Positions 1 through 8,886 of a stretch of DNA of 20,177 nucleotides are shown piece by piece. The stretch is taken from assembly GCA_964478915.1 (NCBI GenBank), contig CAYZKG010000040.1, forward strand, positions 1 through 20,177. The letters run 5' to 3'. How positions within the stretch are numbered: position 1 is the stretch's first letter; every line of letters starts with the position of its first letter. Below the pieces are notes generated by a model, which made no database searches, was not told where the DNA came from, and saw only the letters and a program-made list of their open reading frames with translations. This stretch comes from CAYJUM01 sp964478915. GTDB lineage: Bacteria > Nitrospirota > Nitrospiria > Nitrospirales > Nitrospiraceae. Made by a program: the position numbers and the translations under genes.

Positions 1-1
1 G

Positions 2-88
2 GTCGCGTTCTCGCCCGATGGGCTCCGCTTGGCGAGCGCATCATGGGACCGCACGGTGAAACTCTGGGAGGGAGGGGCGGGGGGCTGA
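2..88 (+). CDS. C-terminal end of a WD40-repeat protein (5' part outside the window)
   Basis: Reading from base 2 on the plus strand gives 28 codons ending in TGA at 86-88. The residues contain FSPDG, then LASASWD and RTVKLW, which is the classical last strand pattern of a WD40 blade (FSPDG...LASAS.D.TVKLW). Only this terminal blade plus a glycine-rich tail is inside the window, so the rest of the architecture is unknown. WD40 propellers are protein-interaction platforms; in bacteria they often sit at the C-terminus of large NTPase or kinase proteins, but nothing here shows that. The gene converges on the response regulator, with only two bases between the two stop codons and no hairpin between them. 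Confidence 0.8.
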   Translation, partial: VAFSPDGLRLASASWDRTVKLWEGGAGG

Positions 89-90
89 CG

Positions 91-1530
91 TCACTCCTCG
101 TCGCCGGGACGGTCCTTGGCGGTAATCCCGTAGCGCTTGCACTTCTCCCAGAGCGACTTCCTGGAGAGACCGAGAATCCGAGAGGCGACTGTTTTGCTTC
201 CTTGCGTCTGCTCGAGCACGTCGAGGATGTACTGGCGTTCGAACTCCTCACGGGCTGCGGTGAGCGTTTCCATGGCGCCGGTGCGCGCTTTCGCACCGGT
301 CAGCCCTTCGCTGCAGAACCCGCAGGCGTCCTGAGGCTTCCCCCCCAAGAACGGACAAGGAGGAAACCCGCACAGGTCCCAGGCCTGGATCTCCTCGCTG
401 TGCCGGCTCAGCGCGACGGCGCGTTCGATGGTGTTCTCGAGCTCTCGCACGTTCCCAGGCCAGGAGTACCGGAGCAAGAGTTCCCGGGCATTCTGCGAGA
501 ATCCTTTCAACGTCTTGCGCATGCGGGTCGAGCAGGCCTGGAGAATGTGCTCGGCAATGACCAAAATGTCGTCTCGCCGGTCGCGCAAGGGCGGCAGGAC
601 GATCGGCACCACGTGCAGGCGATAATACAGATCTTCCCGAAACCGGCCTTGCATCACCTCTTTTTTTAGGTCCTTTTGGGTGGCGCAGACGAGCCGCACA
701 TCCACCTCGATCGTCTCGTTTCCCCCTACCCGCTCGAATTGCCGCTCCTGCAACACGCGAAGCAGCTTCACCTGCACGAGCGGGGATACCTCTCCGATCT
801 CGTCCAGGAACAGTGTACCCTTGTGGGCCAGCTCGAAGCGCCCTCGCCGCTGGCGCAACGCGCCGGTGAACGCTCCCTTCTCATGCCCGAACAGCTCGGC
901 CTCCAGCAGCGTTTCCGGCAGCGCCGCGCAGCTCACCTTGATCAGTGCATGGTCGCGCCGGGGACTGTTCCGGTGAATGGCATTGGCCACCAGCTCCTTC
1001 CCCGTTCCGCTCTCTCCGATAATGAGGATGGTGGAATCCGTCGGGGACACCAGCTTGACCTTCTCGAGGACTTCCTGCATCCGCTCGTTCTTCCCGACGA
1101 TCCCCTCGAAATTGAACTTGCCCTCCAGCTCCTCGCGCAGGATCAAGTTCTCCTGACGAAGGGCCAGGACCTTGGAGGCCCGGTCCACGATCAAGAGCAG
1201 CTCATCCATCGAGAACGGCTTGGTGATGTAATCGTAGGCACCGCGCCGCATGGCTTCCACGGCGGTCTCCACCGAACCGTGAGCGGTGATGACGATGACC
1301 TCGGTCCAGGAGGAGCGTTGCTTGCAGGCCTGCAGCACCTGAATGCCATCCGCGCCGGGCAGCCGGAGATCGGTGATGACGATCCCGAAGGAGTCTTTGT
1401 TGACGGCGTCGATCCCTTCGTCGCCGGTGGCGGCGGCCTTGACCTCGTAGCCGACGGCTTTTAAGGCATCCATCACGGACAGCCGCATTAACGGCTCGTC
1501 ATCGATGATCAAGACCGACGGTGGTTTCAC
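91..1530 (-). CDS. NtrC-family sigma54-dependent response regulator
   Basis: A 479-residue transcription activator with three domains. The receiver domain (about 5-120) has the acidic pair D10/D11, the phospho-acceptor D54 and K104. The AAA+ domain (about 142-370) has Walker A GESGTGKE at 172-179, the sigma54-contacting loop GAFTGA at 219-224, Walker B-like LFLDEIGE at 240-247 and the WPGNVREL motif near 357-364. A Fis-type helix-turn-helix lies at about 444-470. It should bind upstream activating sites and use ATP to open sigma54 promoters when phosphorylated by the adjacent kinase. The start is GTG, with GGAGG five bases upstream; it overlaps the kinase stop codon (GTGA), so the pair is translationally coupled. 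Unusual: a segment with four cysteines (C387, C392, C403, C406) sits between the AAA+ domain and the helix-turn-helix. The regulon cannot be read from this window. Confidence 0.95.
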   Translation of the reverse strand: MKPPSVLIIDDEPLMRLSVMDALKAVGYEVKAAATGDEGIDAVNKDSFGIVITDLRLPGADGIQVLQACKQRSSWTEVIVITAHGSVETAVEAMRRGAYDYITKPFSMDELLLIVDRASKVLALRQENLILREELEGKFNFEGIVGKNERMQEVLEKVKLVSPTDSTILIIGESGTGKELVANAIHRNSPRRDHALIKVSCAALPETLLEAELFGHEKGAFTGALRQRRGRFELAHKGTLFLDEIGEVSPLVQVKLLRVLQERQFERVGGNETIEVDVRLVCATQKDLKKEVMQGRFREDLYYRLHVVPIVLPPLRDRRDDILVIAEHILQACSTRMRKTLKGFSQNARELLLRYSWPGNVRELENTIERAVALSRHSEEIQAWDLCGFPPCPFLGGKPQDACGFCSEGLTGAKARTGAMETLTAAREEFERQYILDVLEQTQGSKTVASRILGLSRKSLWEKCKRYGITAKDRPGDEE

Positions 1531-4500
1531 ACGCTCCTCCCGACCAAGGATCGATCTCGACTGATGGGGAGCCGAACGGTAAAGACGGTTCCCTTTCCTA
1601 CTTCGCTATCGACCAGGATTTGCCCCCCGTGGCGCTCGATGATGCCCAGACTGACCGATAAGCCCAACCCTGTCCCTTCCCCCGTCGCTTTCGTCGTAAA
1701 GAAGGGATCAAAAATGCGGGGCAGCGCCTCGGGTGGGATCCCGCAACCGGTATCTTCGATCTGAATCAGGCAGGTATCGTCGCTGGCTCGAGTCCGAATG
1801 GTGATGACCCCTCCCTCCTTCATCGCCTGAACGGCGTTCAGGATCAAATTGGTCAACACCTGCTCCATCATGTGCCGGTCCAGCATCAACACTGGAAGGT
1901 CCTGCCCGAGCTGCCGCTCCAGCCTGATGCGGTTCGCCACGATGGCATGATTGGTCAACACGAGGACCTGCTCCACGACGGTATTGACGTCGGTCAGCAC
2001 CAGTTCGGGCTCGTGCTGTTGCGAGAAGTCCAGGAGCTGCCGGACGATCCTCTGGACCCGACGCAGCCCGTCCTCCATGGAAGCAAGGTACTCCTCCTGG
2101 CGCGCCGGCGATAAAGCGCCTTTCCGGAGGTTGTAGAGGCAGTTCAGGATGCCGCCGAGGGGGTTATTGATTTCGTGCGCGACCCCAGCAGCTAGTTTCC
2201 CCACAGACGCCAGCTTCTCCGCGGAGCGGATCTGATGTTCGAGCTTTTTCATCTCGGTGATATCGCGGGCGATTCCCAGGACTCCCAGAATCCTCCCCTC
2301 CTGGTCTCGAAGCGGCGAGACGCTGACCATGACCGCCCGCAATTCGCCCGTACGGCTCACCACCTCCACGTCGTACACCCGCTTGGCGCCGATATCCAGG
2401 GTGCTCTTCAGCCGGCGGCCTCGGTGGCGCTTCGAGAGCAGCGACAGGTACGGACGCCCGATCAAATCTTCTTTCCGATAGCCCCACGTCTCGACCTTGC
2501 TGTTCACGTACGTGAAGACCTGATCGCGATCCAGGGTGTAGATGACGTCGTTGGCGTTCTCCAGCAGGTCCTCGAGATACTTCTTCGTATCCTCGATCTC
2601 CCGGGTCCGCTCCTGTACCTTCAGCTCCAGCTCTTCGCTGTACTGTTGAAGTCGAAGCTCCAAACGCTTGCGCTCGGTGATGTCCCGGAGCTGCACCATC
2701 ACCGATGGTGCCGCCTCGTCTTCGATCCGGATCAGATCCATTTCCACGGGCGTGGGCTTGCCGAGGCGATGGTAGACCTGGATCTCATGGGTGGGAACCT
2801 TGCGCTCGCCCAGCACGATCTTGTCGAGGAGAGCGCCCGTCACATCGTGATACCCCGGAACGACGACATCCAGGAATTTTCGGCCGATCAACTGCCGCTC
2901 GGCATACCCCAGGGTCTGCTCTTGACGCTGGTTGACGGCCTCAATGACACCGTCCGGATCGACCATGAAAATCGGGTCGGCCGCCAGATCGAACAGGGCC
3001 TTGTAGCGTTTCTGGGATTTTGAGAGCTGCTGCGTCCGCTCCAGAACCTCCTGCTCCAGCTCCGTCGTGTACCGCTGGACCTTCTGCTCCAGCAGCTTCC
3101 GCTGCGTGATGTCCCGCACGAACGCCCGGGAATGGACCAGCCCGCCGCCTTCAGGGTCAAGCAGCGCGGTGGAGTGGATCTCCACGTCGATGGGCTTGCC
3201 GTCGCAGGTCAGGAACACCGTCTCGATGGTGCCGCGGCCTTGGGAGACCAGTCCTTCCAGGTAGGCCAAGATCCTGGCCTCATGCCCCTTGGGGACGATG
3301 TCCCAGAGGCGCATGGCGAGCATCTCCTCCAGCGAGTAGCCGAGTTTCTCCAGTTCGGTCTTATTGACGTGCACGAACTGGCCGGCCTTGTTCAGCTGGT
3401 GGATCATCTCCGGCGAGTTCTCGATCAGGTCCCTGTACTTCTCCTCCAGGCGGCGGATCTCCGCCATCCGCTGCTCCAGCTGGCTGAACGACTGTCGCAG
3501 GTTGGCCGCCATGCGGTTGAACGCGTCGGCCAGATGCTCGATCTCGTCGCCGGTCTTGAGGGATAGACGGTGGTCGAGACTGCCAGCCCCGAAGCGCTGC
3601 ACTCCCTCGTGAAGAGTCTGAATCGGCCGAGTGATCCGTTTGGCAACGACGACCCCGGTCATCCACAGGGCAGCCAGGACGACGACCCCGTAGGCGGCTA
3701 CTTTACTCAGCAGCTCTTTGAGAGGGGCGTACGTTTCCACGGGATCCTGTCGAACGAACGTCAACCATTGCTTGCCGCTCAGGCTCTCCGGGGACAGGTT
3801 TTCGCCCGATCGGACGCTCGCAAAACCAATGATCGAGTCCTGCCCCCCATGGGCATCATCAGCGGCGACCGCCCACCCCGTAGGTGACCGGGTGAGTTCA
3901 CTGACCAGTGCAGGGCCGACCGAGTGTTCTTCAGGCGAGAGCAACGGACAGATCAGGATGGTGCCATCGCTGCTGACGAGCATGCCATGTCCGGTGGCGC
4001 CGATGGTCACTTCCGAAATGGCATGAAACAACGAATCCCGCCGCAGCAGCACCGTGACCGCGCCGACCGCGGTGTTGCCGGTTTCATCCAGGATGGGGAC
4101 CGACACGTTGAGCACATAGGTGCCGAAGCCCGGATCGAAATAAGGGTCGCTGACATAGATCTGCCCGCGCCCGCGGTTGTACACGGTCTGCCACCAGGCG
4201 GTCTTGCCGTAGTAGTACTCCACCTGGGGAATGGAACTGATGGCCAACACGCCTCGATTGTCGGTGATGAAGATGGCGACGTAATCGGACCGGCGGACGT
4301 CGTGCCACCGGATCAGATGGTTCGTCACGATGCGATTGACGAAGAGAGGAAACTCATATTGCCGTTCCCGCTTCCGCCAGCGCTGCTGCCAGTCCCGGAT
4401 CCCGGATTCGATGATCTGCTCTCCCTTCCCCACATAGCTCCGGTTCGCCTCGATGACCGCCGTCCGCAGAAACGGCACCGTGGCAAGCTGCTGGGCCTCG

Positions 4501-4703
4501 CTGACACCCCGGCTGATCTGCGCCTCGATGCGGCGGGCCGCTTCCACCGCGATCTCCTTGAAATTGGTTCCAATGGTCTCGCGGAGGGCTCGGCGTTCTT
4601 CGACATAGGTCAGGACAAGGGAGAGGGAGAGGGGCAGGAGCCCTACCATCACCATGGCGATGATGGTCTTGCGCTGGAGATTGTGCGCGCTCCAGAGTTT
4701 CAT
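1527..4703 (-). CDS. Cache-HAMP-triple PAS sensor histidine kinase
   Basis: Membrane sensor kinase, 1058 residues from ATG 4703. An in-frame TTG at 4766 would add 21 residues, for 1079. Numbered from that TTG, it has a first membrane span at about 34-53, a periplasmic dCache-like sensor region at about 55-350, a second span at about 356-376, HAMP at about 376-430, and three PAS domains (about 443-555, 585-700, 728-840) joined by coiled coils. The HisKA H-box AHEINNPLGG places the phospho-histidine at H864. The HATPase has N973/N977, DTGCGI at 1005-1010 and GTGLGL at 1031-1036. The ligand-binding half is outside the membrane, while the PAS domains could sense redox or cytoplasmic cues. I prefer ATG 4703 because a basic residue and membrane span follow closely and the TTG lies in a TTGACA promoter-like box, but neither start has a good Shine-Dalgarno. 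It overlaps the response regulator by 4 bases and is its evident partner. Confidence 0.93.
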   Translation of the reverse strand: MKLWSAHNLQRKTIIAMVMVGLLPLSLSLVLTYVEERRALRETIGTNFKEIAVEAARRIEAQISRGVSEAQQLATVPFLRTAVIEANRSYVGKGEQIIESGIRDWQQRWRKRERQYEFPLFVNRIVTNHLIRWHDVRRSDYVAIFITDNRGVLAISSIPQVEYYYGKTAWWQTVYNRGRGQIYVSDPYFDPGFGTYVLNVSVPILDETGNTAVGAVTVLLRRDSLFHAISEVTIGATGHGMLVSSDGTILICPLLSPEEHSVGPALVSELTRSPTGWAVAADDAHGGQDSIIGFASVRSGENLSPESLSGKQWLTFVRQDPVETYAPLKELLSKVAAYGVVVLAALWMTGVVVAKRITRPIQTLHEGVQRFGAGSLDHRLSLKTGDEIEHLADAFNRMAANLRQSFSQLEQRMAEIRRLEEKYRDLIENSPEMIHQLNKAGQFVHVNKTELEKLGYSLEEMLAMRLWDIVPKGHEARILAYLEGLVSQGRGTIETVFLTCDGKPIDVEIHSTALLDPEGGGLVHSRAFVRDITQRKLLEQKVQRYTTELEQEVLERTQQLSKSQKRYKALFDLAADPIFMVDPDGVIEAVNQRQEQTLGYAERQLIGRKFLDVVVPGYHDVTGALLDKIVLGERKVPTHEIQVYHRLGKPTPVEMDLIRIEDEAAPSVMVQLRDITERKRLELRLQQYSEELELKVQERTREIEDTKKYLEDLLENANDVIYTLDRDQVFTYVNSKVETWGYRKEDLIGRPYLSLLSKRHRGRRLKSTLDIGAKRVYDVEVVSRTGELRAVMVSVSPLRDQEGRILGVLGIARDITEMKKLEHQIRSAEKLASVGKLAAGVAHEINNPLGGILNCLYNLRKGALSPARQEEYLASMEDGLRRVQRIVRQLLDFSQQHEPELVLTDVNTVVEQVLVLTNHAIVANRIRLERQLGQDLPVLMLDRHMMEQVLTNLILNAVQAMKEGGVITIRTRASDDTCLIQIEDTGCGIPPEALPRIFDPFFTTKATGEGTGLGLSVSLGIIERHGGQILVDSEVGKGTVFTVRLPISRDRSLVGRSV

Positions 4704-4736
4704 TTTGGTAACAACATGGGGGTTGTCTAAGTGGTT

Positions 4737-4766
4737 ATTTTCATTGCTGAAGGGGAGAAATGTCAA
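4737..4766 (-). promoter_or_regulatory. Possible sigma70 promoter for the kinase-regulator pair
   Basis: On the minus strand TTGACA (4766-4761) is followed after 18 bases by GAAAAT (4742-4737), four of six matches to TATAAT. Transcription would begin near 4730, about 27 bases before ATG 4703. This would separate the two-component pair from the sec genes upstream. The -35 is perfect but the -10 is weak, so this is a tentative call. Confidence 0.35.
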
Positions 4767-4788
4767 GCTGTCGTAACAACTCGGGCGA

Positions 4789-5706
4789 CTATCCGCGCTT
4801 GAGAAGCCGCCCTTCGCTGCCCGGCCAGATCACCAGGATGGGACTGGCGACAAAGACCGACGAGTAGGTCCCGACGATGACCCCGACCAGGAGAGCCAGT
4901 GAAAAATCGTGCAGCATCTCCCCTCCGGCCAGGGTCAGGGGGATGAGGACCAGCACCACCGTGAGGCTGGTCACGATGGTCCGGCTGAGGACCTGGTTGA
5001 CTCCGTTGTTGATGATCGTCTCGATGCGATCCCGGCGTCGGGCTCTGAGATTCTCACGGATCCGGTCGAAGACGACGACGGTATCGGTGAGAGAATAGCC
5101 GGCCAGGGTCAGCAGCGCCGTGACCACCAGGAGGGTGATCTCCTTGTCCAGCACATAAAACAGCCCCAGCACGGCGAGGACGTCATGAAAGGTCGCGATG
5201 GCAGCCGCAATGCCGAACCGGAACTCGAACCGCGCGGCGATGTACAGGATGATGCCGGCAAAGGAAATGAGGATCGCGATCAAGGCATCCTGTTGCAGCT
5301 TCAGGCCGACCGTCGGACCGATCTCGGTGCTGGAATCCACGACGAACCGGTTCTGCGGAAACTCGGTGTTGAAGACCGCCACCACCCGGTCGGCAATCTT
5401 CTCTTCGATCGTCGTGGCGGCTTTGACCCGGATCAGCAGCTTGTTGTCCTGCGTGAATTCCTGAAGCTCGGCGTCCCGTACCCCCCGTGACTCGAGCACC
5501 TTGCGGGCATCCTCGATTCGAATCGGATCGTCGAATTTGAGCTGGACCGCGGTGCCCCCCGCAAAATCGATCCCCAGGTTCGCCGCGCCTCGCCAGATCT
5601 GCACGAGCGCGAGCAGCCCGAGCAGGATCATCACGCCGGAGAAGACAAACGCGAGGTACCGCTTTCCCATGAAATCGATGTTCGTCTTCCCCAAGATCTC
5701 GATCAT
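4789..5706 (-). CDS. secF: Protein translocase subunit SecF
   Basis: Integral membrane partner of SecD. SecDF uses the proton gradient to pull exported proteins out of the SecYEG channel on the periplasmic side. From ATG 5706 the protein has 305 residues, normal for SecF. It shows a first membrane span near 17-38, the family motif GIDFAGGT, a periplasmic domain at about 55-135, and five further spans in the C-terminal half, including SLTDTVVVFDRIREN with the conserved aspartate. The start is chosen because GGAAGG lies six bases before this ATG; an in-frame ATG two codons earlier (5712) directly abuts that Shine-Dalgarno and is less likely. It lies 36 bases after the secD stop in the usual secD-secF order. 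Confidence 0.96.
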   Translation of the reverse strand: MIEILGKTNIDFMGKRYLAFVFSGVMILLGLLALVQIWRGAANLGIDFAGGTAVQLKFDDPIRIEDARKVLESRGVRDAELQEFTQDNKLLIRVKAATTIEEKIADRVVAVFNTEFPQNRFVVDSSTEIGPTVGLKLQQDALIAILISFAGIILYIAARFEFRFGIAAAIATFHDVLAVLGLFYVLDKEITLLVVTALLTLAGYSLTDTVVVFDRIRENLRARRRDRIETIINNGVNQVLSRTIVTSLTVVLVLIPLTLAGGEMLHDFSLALLVGVIVGTYSSVFVASPILVIWPGSEGRLLKRG

Positions 5707-5742
5707 CGGCATCCTTCCGGAATGAACCGCGGCCCTGAAACC

Positions 5743-7380
5743 CTAGATGCTCAGTTGCTCCACCTTGCGGCGGTTGGCGATATCGAACACCACCTTGGTA
5801 CCGACCAGTGCCGTAAACAGGTTGATCGCGATGCCCAAACACAGCGTCACGGCAAACCCCTTGATGGGACCGGTTCCGAACAGGAACAGGGCAAGCCCCG
5901 TGATCAGCGTGGTGACGTGGGAGTCCACGATCGTGAGAATGGCTTTATCGTAGCCGCTGTCCACGGCCAGGCGAACCGGCTTGTTCTGCCTCAGCTCTTC
6001 GCGGATCCGCTCGAAGATCAGGACGTTGGAGTCCACGCCCATGCCGATCGTCAGGATGATCCCGGCGATACCCGGGAGGGTCAAGGTGGCATTCAGGCCG
6101 GCCAGCGAGCCGATGAGACAGACCAGATTCAGCGCCAGCGCAAAGTCGGCGATGACCCCGGAGAGCCGGTAATAGAACGCCATGAAGAAGACGACCAGGG
6201 CCCCGGCGAACAGGGTGGAGCGGATGCCCTTCTCGATCGAGTCCTTGCCCAACGACGGCCCTACGGTGAGATCCTGGATGATCTTCAATGGCGCCGGCAA
6301 CGCACCGGCCCTGAGCACGATGGCCAGATCGTTGGCCTCCTGCGTCGTAAAGCTACCGGTAATCTGGGCCCGGCCGCCGCCGATTCGCTCCTGGATCACC
6401 GGCGCCGAGTAGACCGTGTTGTCCAGGACGATGGCCATGCGTTTCTTGACGTTTTCCGAGGTGATCCGCTCGAACTCACGAGCCCCCCTGCCATCGAAGG
6501 TGACCGAGACATACGGCTCGTTGAACTGCCCGATTGAAACCCGCGCGTCGCTCAACACGTCCCCGGCGAGCATGACGCGCTTACGGACCAAATACGGCAC
6601 CCGGCTCTCCCGGCCCGTGTCTTTGTCCACCAGCTTCTCGAACAGGATCTCGTCGCCCTCGGGAATCTTCCCTTCGAACTCTTTGAGGACATCGGCCTCC
6701 TTGCCCTTGGGGACCCGCTGGGGCAACTCCAGGGCCAGCTTGCTGGCTTCATCCAACATCTTGAACTCCAGAAGCGCCGTCTCCTTGATCAAAGCCTTGG
6801 CTCGCTTCGGATCTTTGACACCGGGCAGCTGGACGACGATCTCCTTCAGCCCTTGTCGTTGGATCAACGGCTCGGCGACCCCGAACTGATCGATCCGGTT
6901 CCGGATGGTCTCCAGCGCCTGATTGACGGCGGACTCTTTGATCCGCTTGATCTCCGAGTCACGCAGCTCGTACTCGAGGACGGTCTCCGTGGCGGTCGTT
7001 TCCGCAAACGTCGGGAAGGCATCGTCCACCAGCTTTTGAATCTGGCTCTTCGTATCCGTGGACTGGAACGCAAACCGGATCTGCGTCGGCTGCACCCGCT
7101 TCACGGACTCGACGACGAGCTTCTTTTCGGTCAACAGCTCTTGGACGGCGTTGACCGCACGATCAACCGCGATCTCCACGGCACGGTCCTCATCCACCTG
7201 CAGGACCAGATGGATCCCTCCTTGGAGGTCCAGGCCAAGGGTGATGCCCTTGTTCGGGAGCACCGACTTGGCCCAGGCCGGAAGGCGTCCGTACAAGGCG
7301 GGGTAAGACGGCAGGAAAAACACGATTGACAGAACGACCACGACGCCCAGGAGGAGCAGTCTCCCACCCACCCTCTTCAT
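5743..7380 (-). CDS. secD: Protein translocase subunit SecD
   Basis: A 545-residue inner-membrane component of the SecDF accessory complex, which drives late steps of Sec export with the proton motive force. The first span is at about 8-24, followed by the motif GLDLQGGIHL (49-58). A long periplasmic region (about 60-385) includes the P1 head and base, and a C-terminal cluster of five spans contains the conserved GMGVDSNVLIFERIREEL segment (447-463) with D450. Length and order match SecD of non-fused SecD/SecF systems. It starts 13 bases after the yajC stop; the upstream sequence has only a weak GGGGCG as ribosome-binding site, with TGA directly before the ATG, so expression may rely on coupling to yajC. 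Confidence 0.97.
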   Translation of the reverse strand: MKRVGGRLLLLGVVVVLSIVFFLPSYPALYGRLPAWAKSVLPNKGITLGLDLQGGIHLVLQVDEDRAVEIAVDRAVNAVQELLTEKKLVVESVKRVQPTQIRFAFQSTDTKSQIQKLVDDAFPTFAETTATETVLEYELRDSEIKRIKESAVNQALETIRNRIDQFGVAEPLIQRQGLKEIVVQLPGVKDPKRAKALIKETALLEFKMLDEASKLALELPQRVPKGKEADVLKEFEGKIPEGDEILFEKLVDKDTGRESRVPYLVRKRVMLAGDVLSDARVSIGQFNEPYVSVTFDGRGAREFERITSENVKKRMAIVLDNTVYSAPVIQERIGGGRAQITGSFTTQEANDLAIVLRAGALPAPLKIIQDLTVGPSLGKDSIEKGIRSTLFAGALVVFFMAFYYRLSGVIADFALALNLVCLIGSLAGLNATLTLPGIAGIILTIGMGVDSNVLIFERIREELRQNKPVRLAVDSGYDKAILTIVDSHVTTLITGLALFLFGTGPIKGFAVTLCLGIAINLFTALVGTKVVFDIANRRKVEQLSI

Positions 7381-7393
7381 TCAACACGCCCCA

Positions 7394-7720
7394 TCATTTT
7401 CCTCCGGTTTCCTCCTCTTCACGCAGTCTGGCGATGTGATCGCGCTGGATGCGCACCTTGGTGTTGTCGGCGATCTGGAGCGTGACCGTATCGGCCTCCT
7501 TATCCAGGTTGGCCACGGTCCCCCAGATGCCGGACGATGTCACGACTTTATCGCCCTTCTTCAAGGCCGCCAGCATGGTCCTGAGTTTCTTCTGACGTTT
7601 CTGCTGGGGCAGGATGAGCAGAAAATAGAAGATCACAAAGATCAGCAGAAACGGCACCAGCGACACGAGGGTCCCGCCCATACCCCCTCCCGCTCCCGCC
7701 TGTGCCCATGCCAGCGACAT
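7394..7720 (-). CDS. yajC: Sec translocase accessory protein YajC
   Basis: A 108-residue single-span protein. A short glycine-rich N-terminus leads to a membrane helix at about 17-38 ending in FLLILPQQKRQKK, the family signature, followed by a small cytoplasmic domain with the KKGDKVVTSSGIWGTV stretch typical of YajC. YajC associates with SecDF and is normally encoded just before secD, as here. The ATG overlaps the tgt TGA by one base (TGATG), and AGGAGG lies four bases upstream inside the tgt C-terminal codons, so translation is probably coupled to tgt. Confidence 0.96.
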   Translation of the reverse strand: MSLAWAQAGAGGGMGGTLVSLVPFLLIFVIFYFLLILPQQKRQKKLRTMLAALKKGDKVVTSSGIWGTVANLDKEADTVTLQIADNTKVRIQRDHIARLREEEETGGK

Positions 7721-8877
7721 CAGTCCTCCTGACTGGCCGCGGACGGTAAGGCATGCTCGGCCTTTTCCCCATCGCTGGGACGCAGGGCATGAAACGCCTT
7801 CCGGAACTCCTCATAGCGCCCCGCCTGGATGGCCGCCCGCATCTCCTGCATGAGGCTCGCAAAGAAATGCAGGTTGTGGATGGTGTTCAGGCGGACACCG
7901 AGCATCTCTTTCGCCATGAAGAGGTGCCGCAGGTACGCCCGGGAGTGCGTGCGGCAAACCGGACATCCGCAGCGGGAATCAACGGGACGCTCGTCACGCG
8001 CGTATTGGGCGTTCTTGATGACGATCCGCCCGAACGAAGTGAACAGCCAGCCCGTGCGGGCATGTCGCGTCGGCGCCACGCAGTCGAACAGGTCCACGCC
8101 TCGGGCCACGCCTTCCACCAGATCTTCAGGGAGCCCGAGGCCCATCGCATACCGCGGTGATTCCTCCGGGAGTTCTTGCACCGTCACATCGAGCATGCGG
8201 TACGTGGTCGCCTTGTCCTCCCCGACCGAGAGCCCGCCCACCGCATAGCCATCGAAACCCAACGACACGATCTCGCGGGCAGCCCGCACTCGAAGCGCAG
8301 GATCGTGGCCGCCCTGAATAATCCCGAACAGCGCCTGATCCGCCCGGTTCCTGGCCGCGAGACACCGCTGGGCCCAGCACTGGGTGCGGACCACGGCCTC
8401 CTCCACGGCCCGGCGTGACGACGGGAGCGCCAGACACTGATCGAACGCCATGATGATGTCGGCCCCCAGGGCTTCCTGAATTTCGATGGCCCGCTCCGGG
8501 GTAATGGAATGTCGCGAGCCGTCGAGATGGGACTGAAAGACCACCCCTTCACCGCTGACCTGGCACAATTCCGCGAGGCTGAAGATCTGAAAGCCCCCGC
8601 TGTCCGTGAGGATCGCCCCTGGCCAGGCCGTGAACGCGTGCAGCCCGCCCATCTCCGCCACCACTTCGTGCCCGGGCCGCAGATAGAGATGGTACGCGTT
8701 GTTGAGAATCAGCCCGAAGCCGAGCGCTTGGAGATCCTCCGGCCCGATGCCTTTAACCGCGCCCAGCGATCCGACCGGCATAAAGGCGGGGGTCTCGACG
8801 ATCCCGTGGGCGGTCAGCAGTGCTCCCGCTCGAGCCCTTCCGGCGAGGTCCGTGTGCTGCACTGAAAAGGTTGGCAC
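7720..8877 (-). CDS. tgt: Queuine tRNA-guanine transglycosylase
   Basis: Exchanges guanine-34 for the queuosine precursor preQ1 in the wobble position of tRNAs with GUN anticodons. The 385-residue TIM-barrel enzyme shows the substrate-binding TDSGGFQ with D92, the nucleophile region DLFDCVAPTRHARTG with D265, and the zinc site C303, C305, C308 and H334 (CGCPVC followed by NTIH). All catalytic and metal ligands are present. It begins with GTG; TAGGAG lies six bases upstream and overlaps the argS stop codon, which supports this start. The tgt-yajC-secD-secF order is common across bacteria; argS immediately upstream is less standard. Confidence 0.97.
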   Translation of the reverse strand: MPTFSVQHTDLAGRARAGALLTAHGIVETPAFMPVGSLGAVKGIGPEDLQALGFGLILNNAYHLYLRPGHEVVAEMGGLHAFTAWPGAILTDSGGFQIFSLAELCQVSGEGVVFQSHLDGSRHSITPERAIEIQEALGADIIMAFDQCLALPSSRRAVEEAVVRTQCWAQRCLAARNRADQALFGIIQGGHDPALRVRAAREIVSLGFDGYAVGGLSVGEDKATTYRMLDVTVQELPEESPRYAMGLGLPEDLVEGVARGVDLFDCVAPTRHARTGWLFTSFGRIVIKNAQYARDERPVDSRCGCPVCRTHSRAYLRHLFMAKEMLGVRLNTIHNLHFFASLMQEMRAAIQAGRYEEFRKAFHALRPSDGEKAEHALPSAASQED

Positions 8878-8886
8878 GCCGTGCTC

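Noticed and set aside
4700..4717. Five-codon leader frame (ATG 4717) whose TGA overlaps the kinase ATG
   Set aside because: It has no Shine-Dalgarno and is short enough to be chance; not enough to call a leader peptide.
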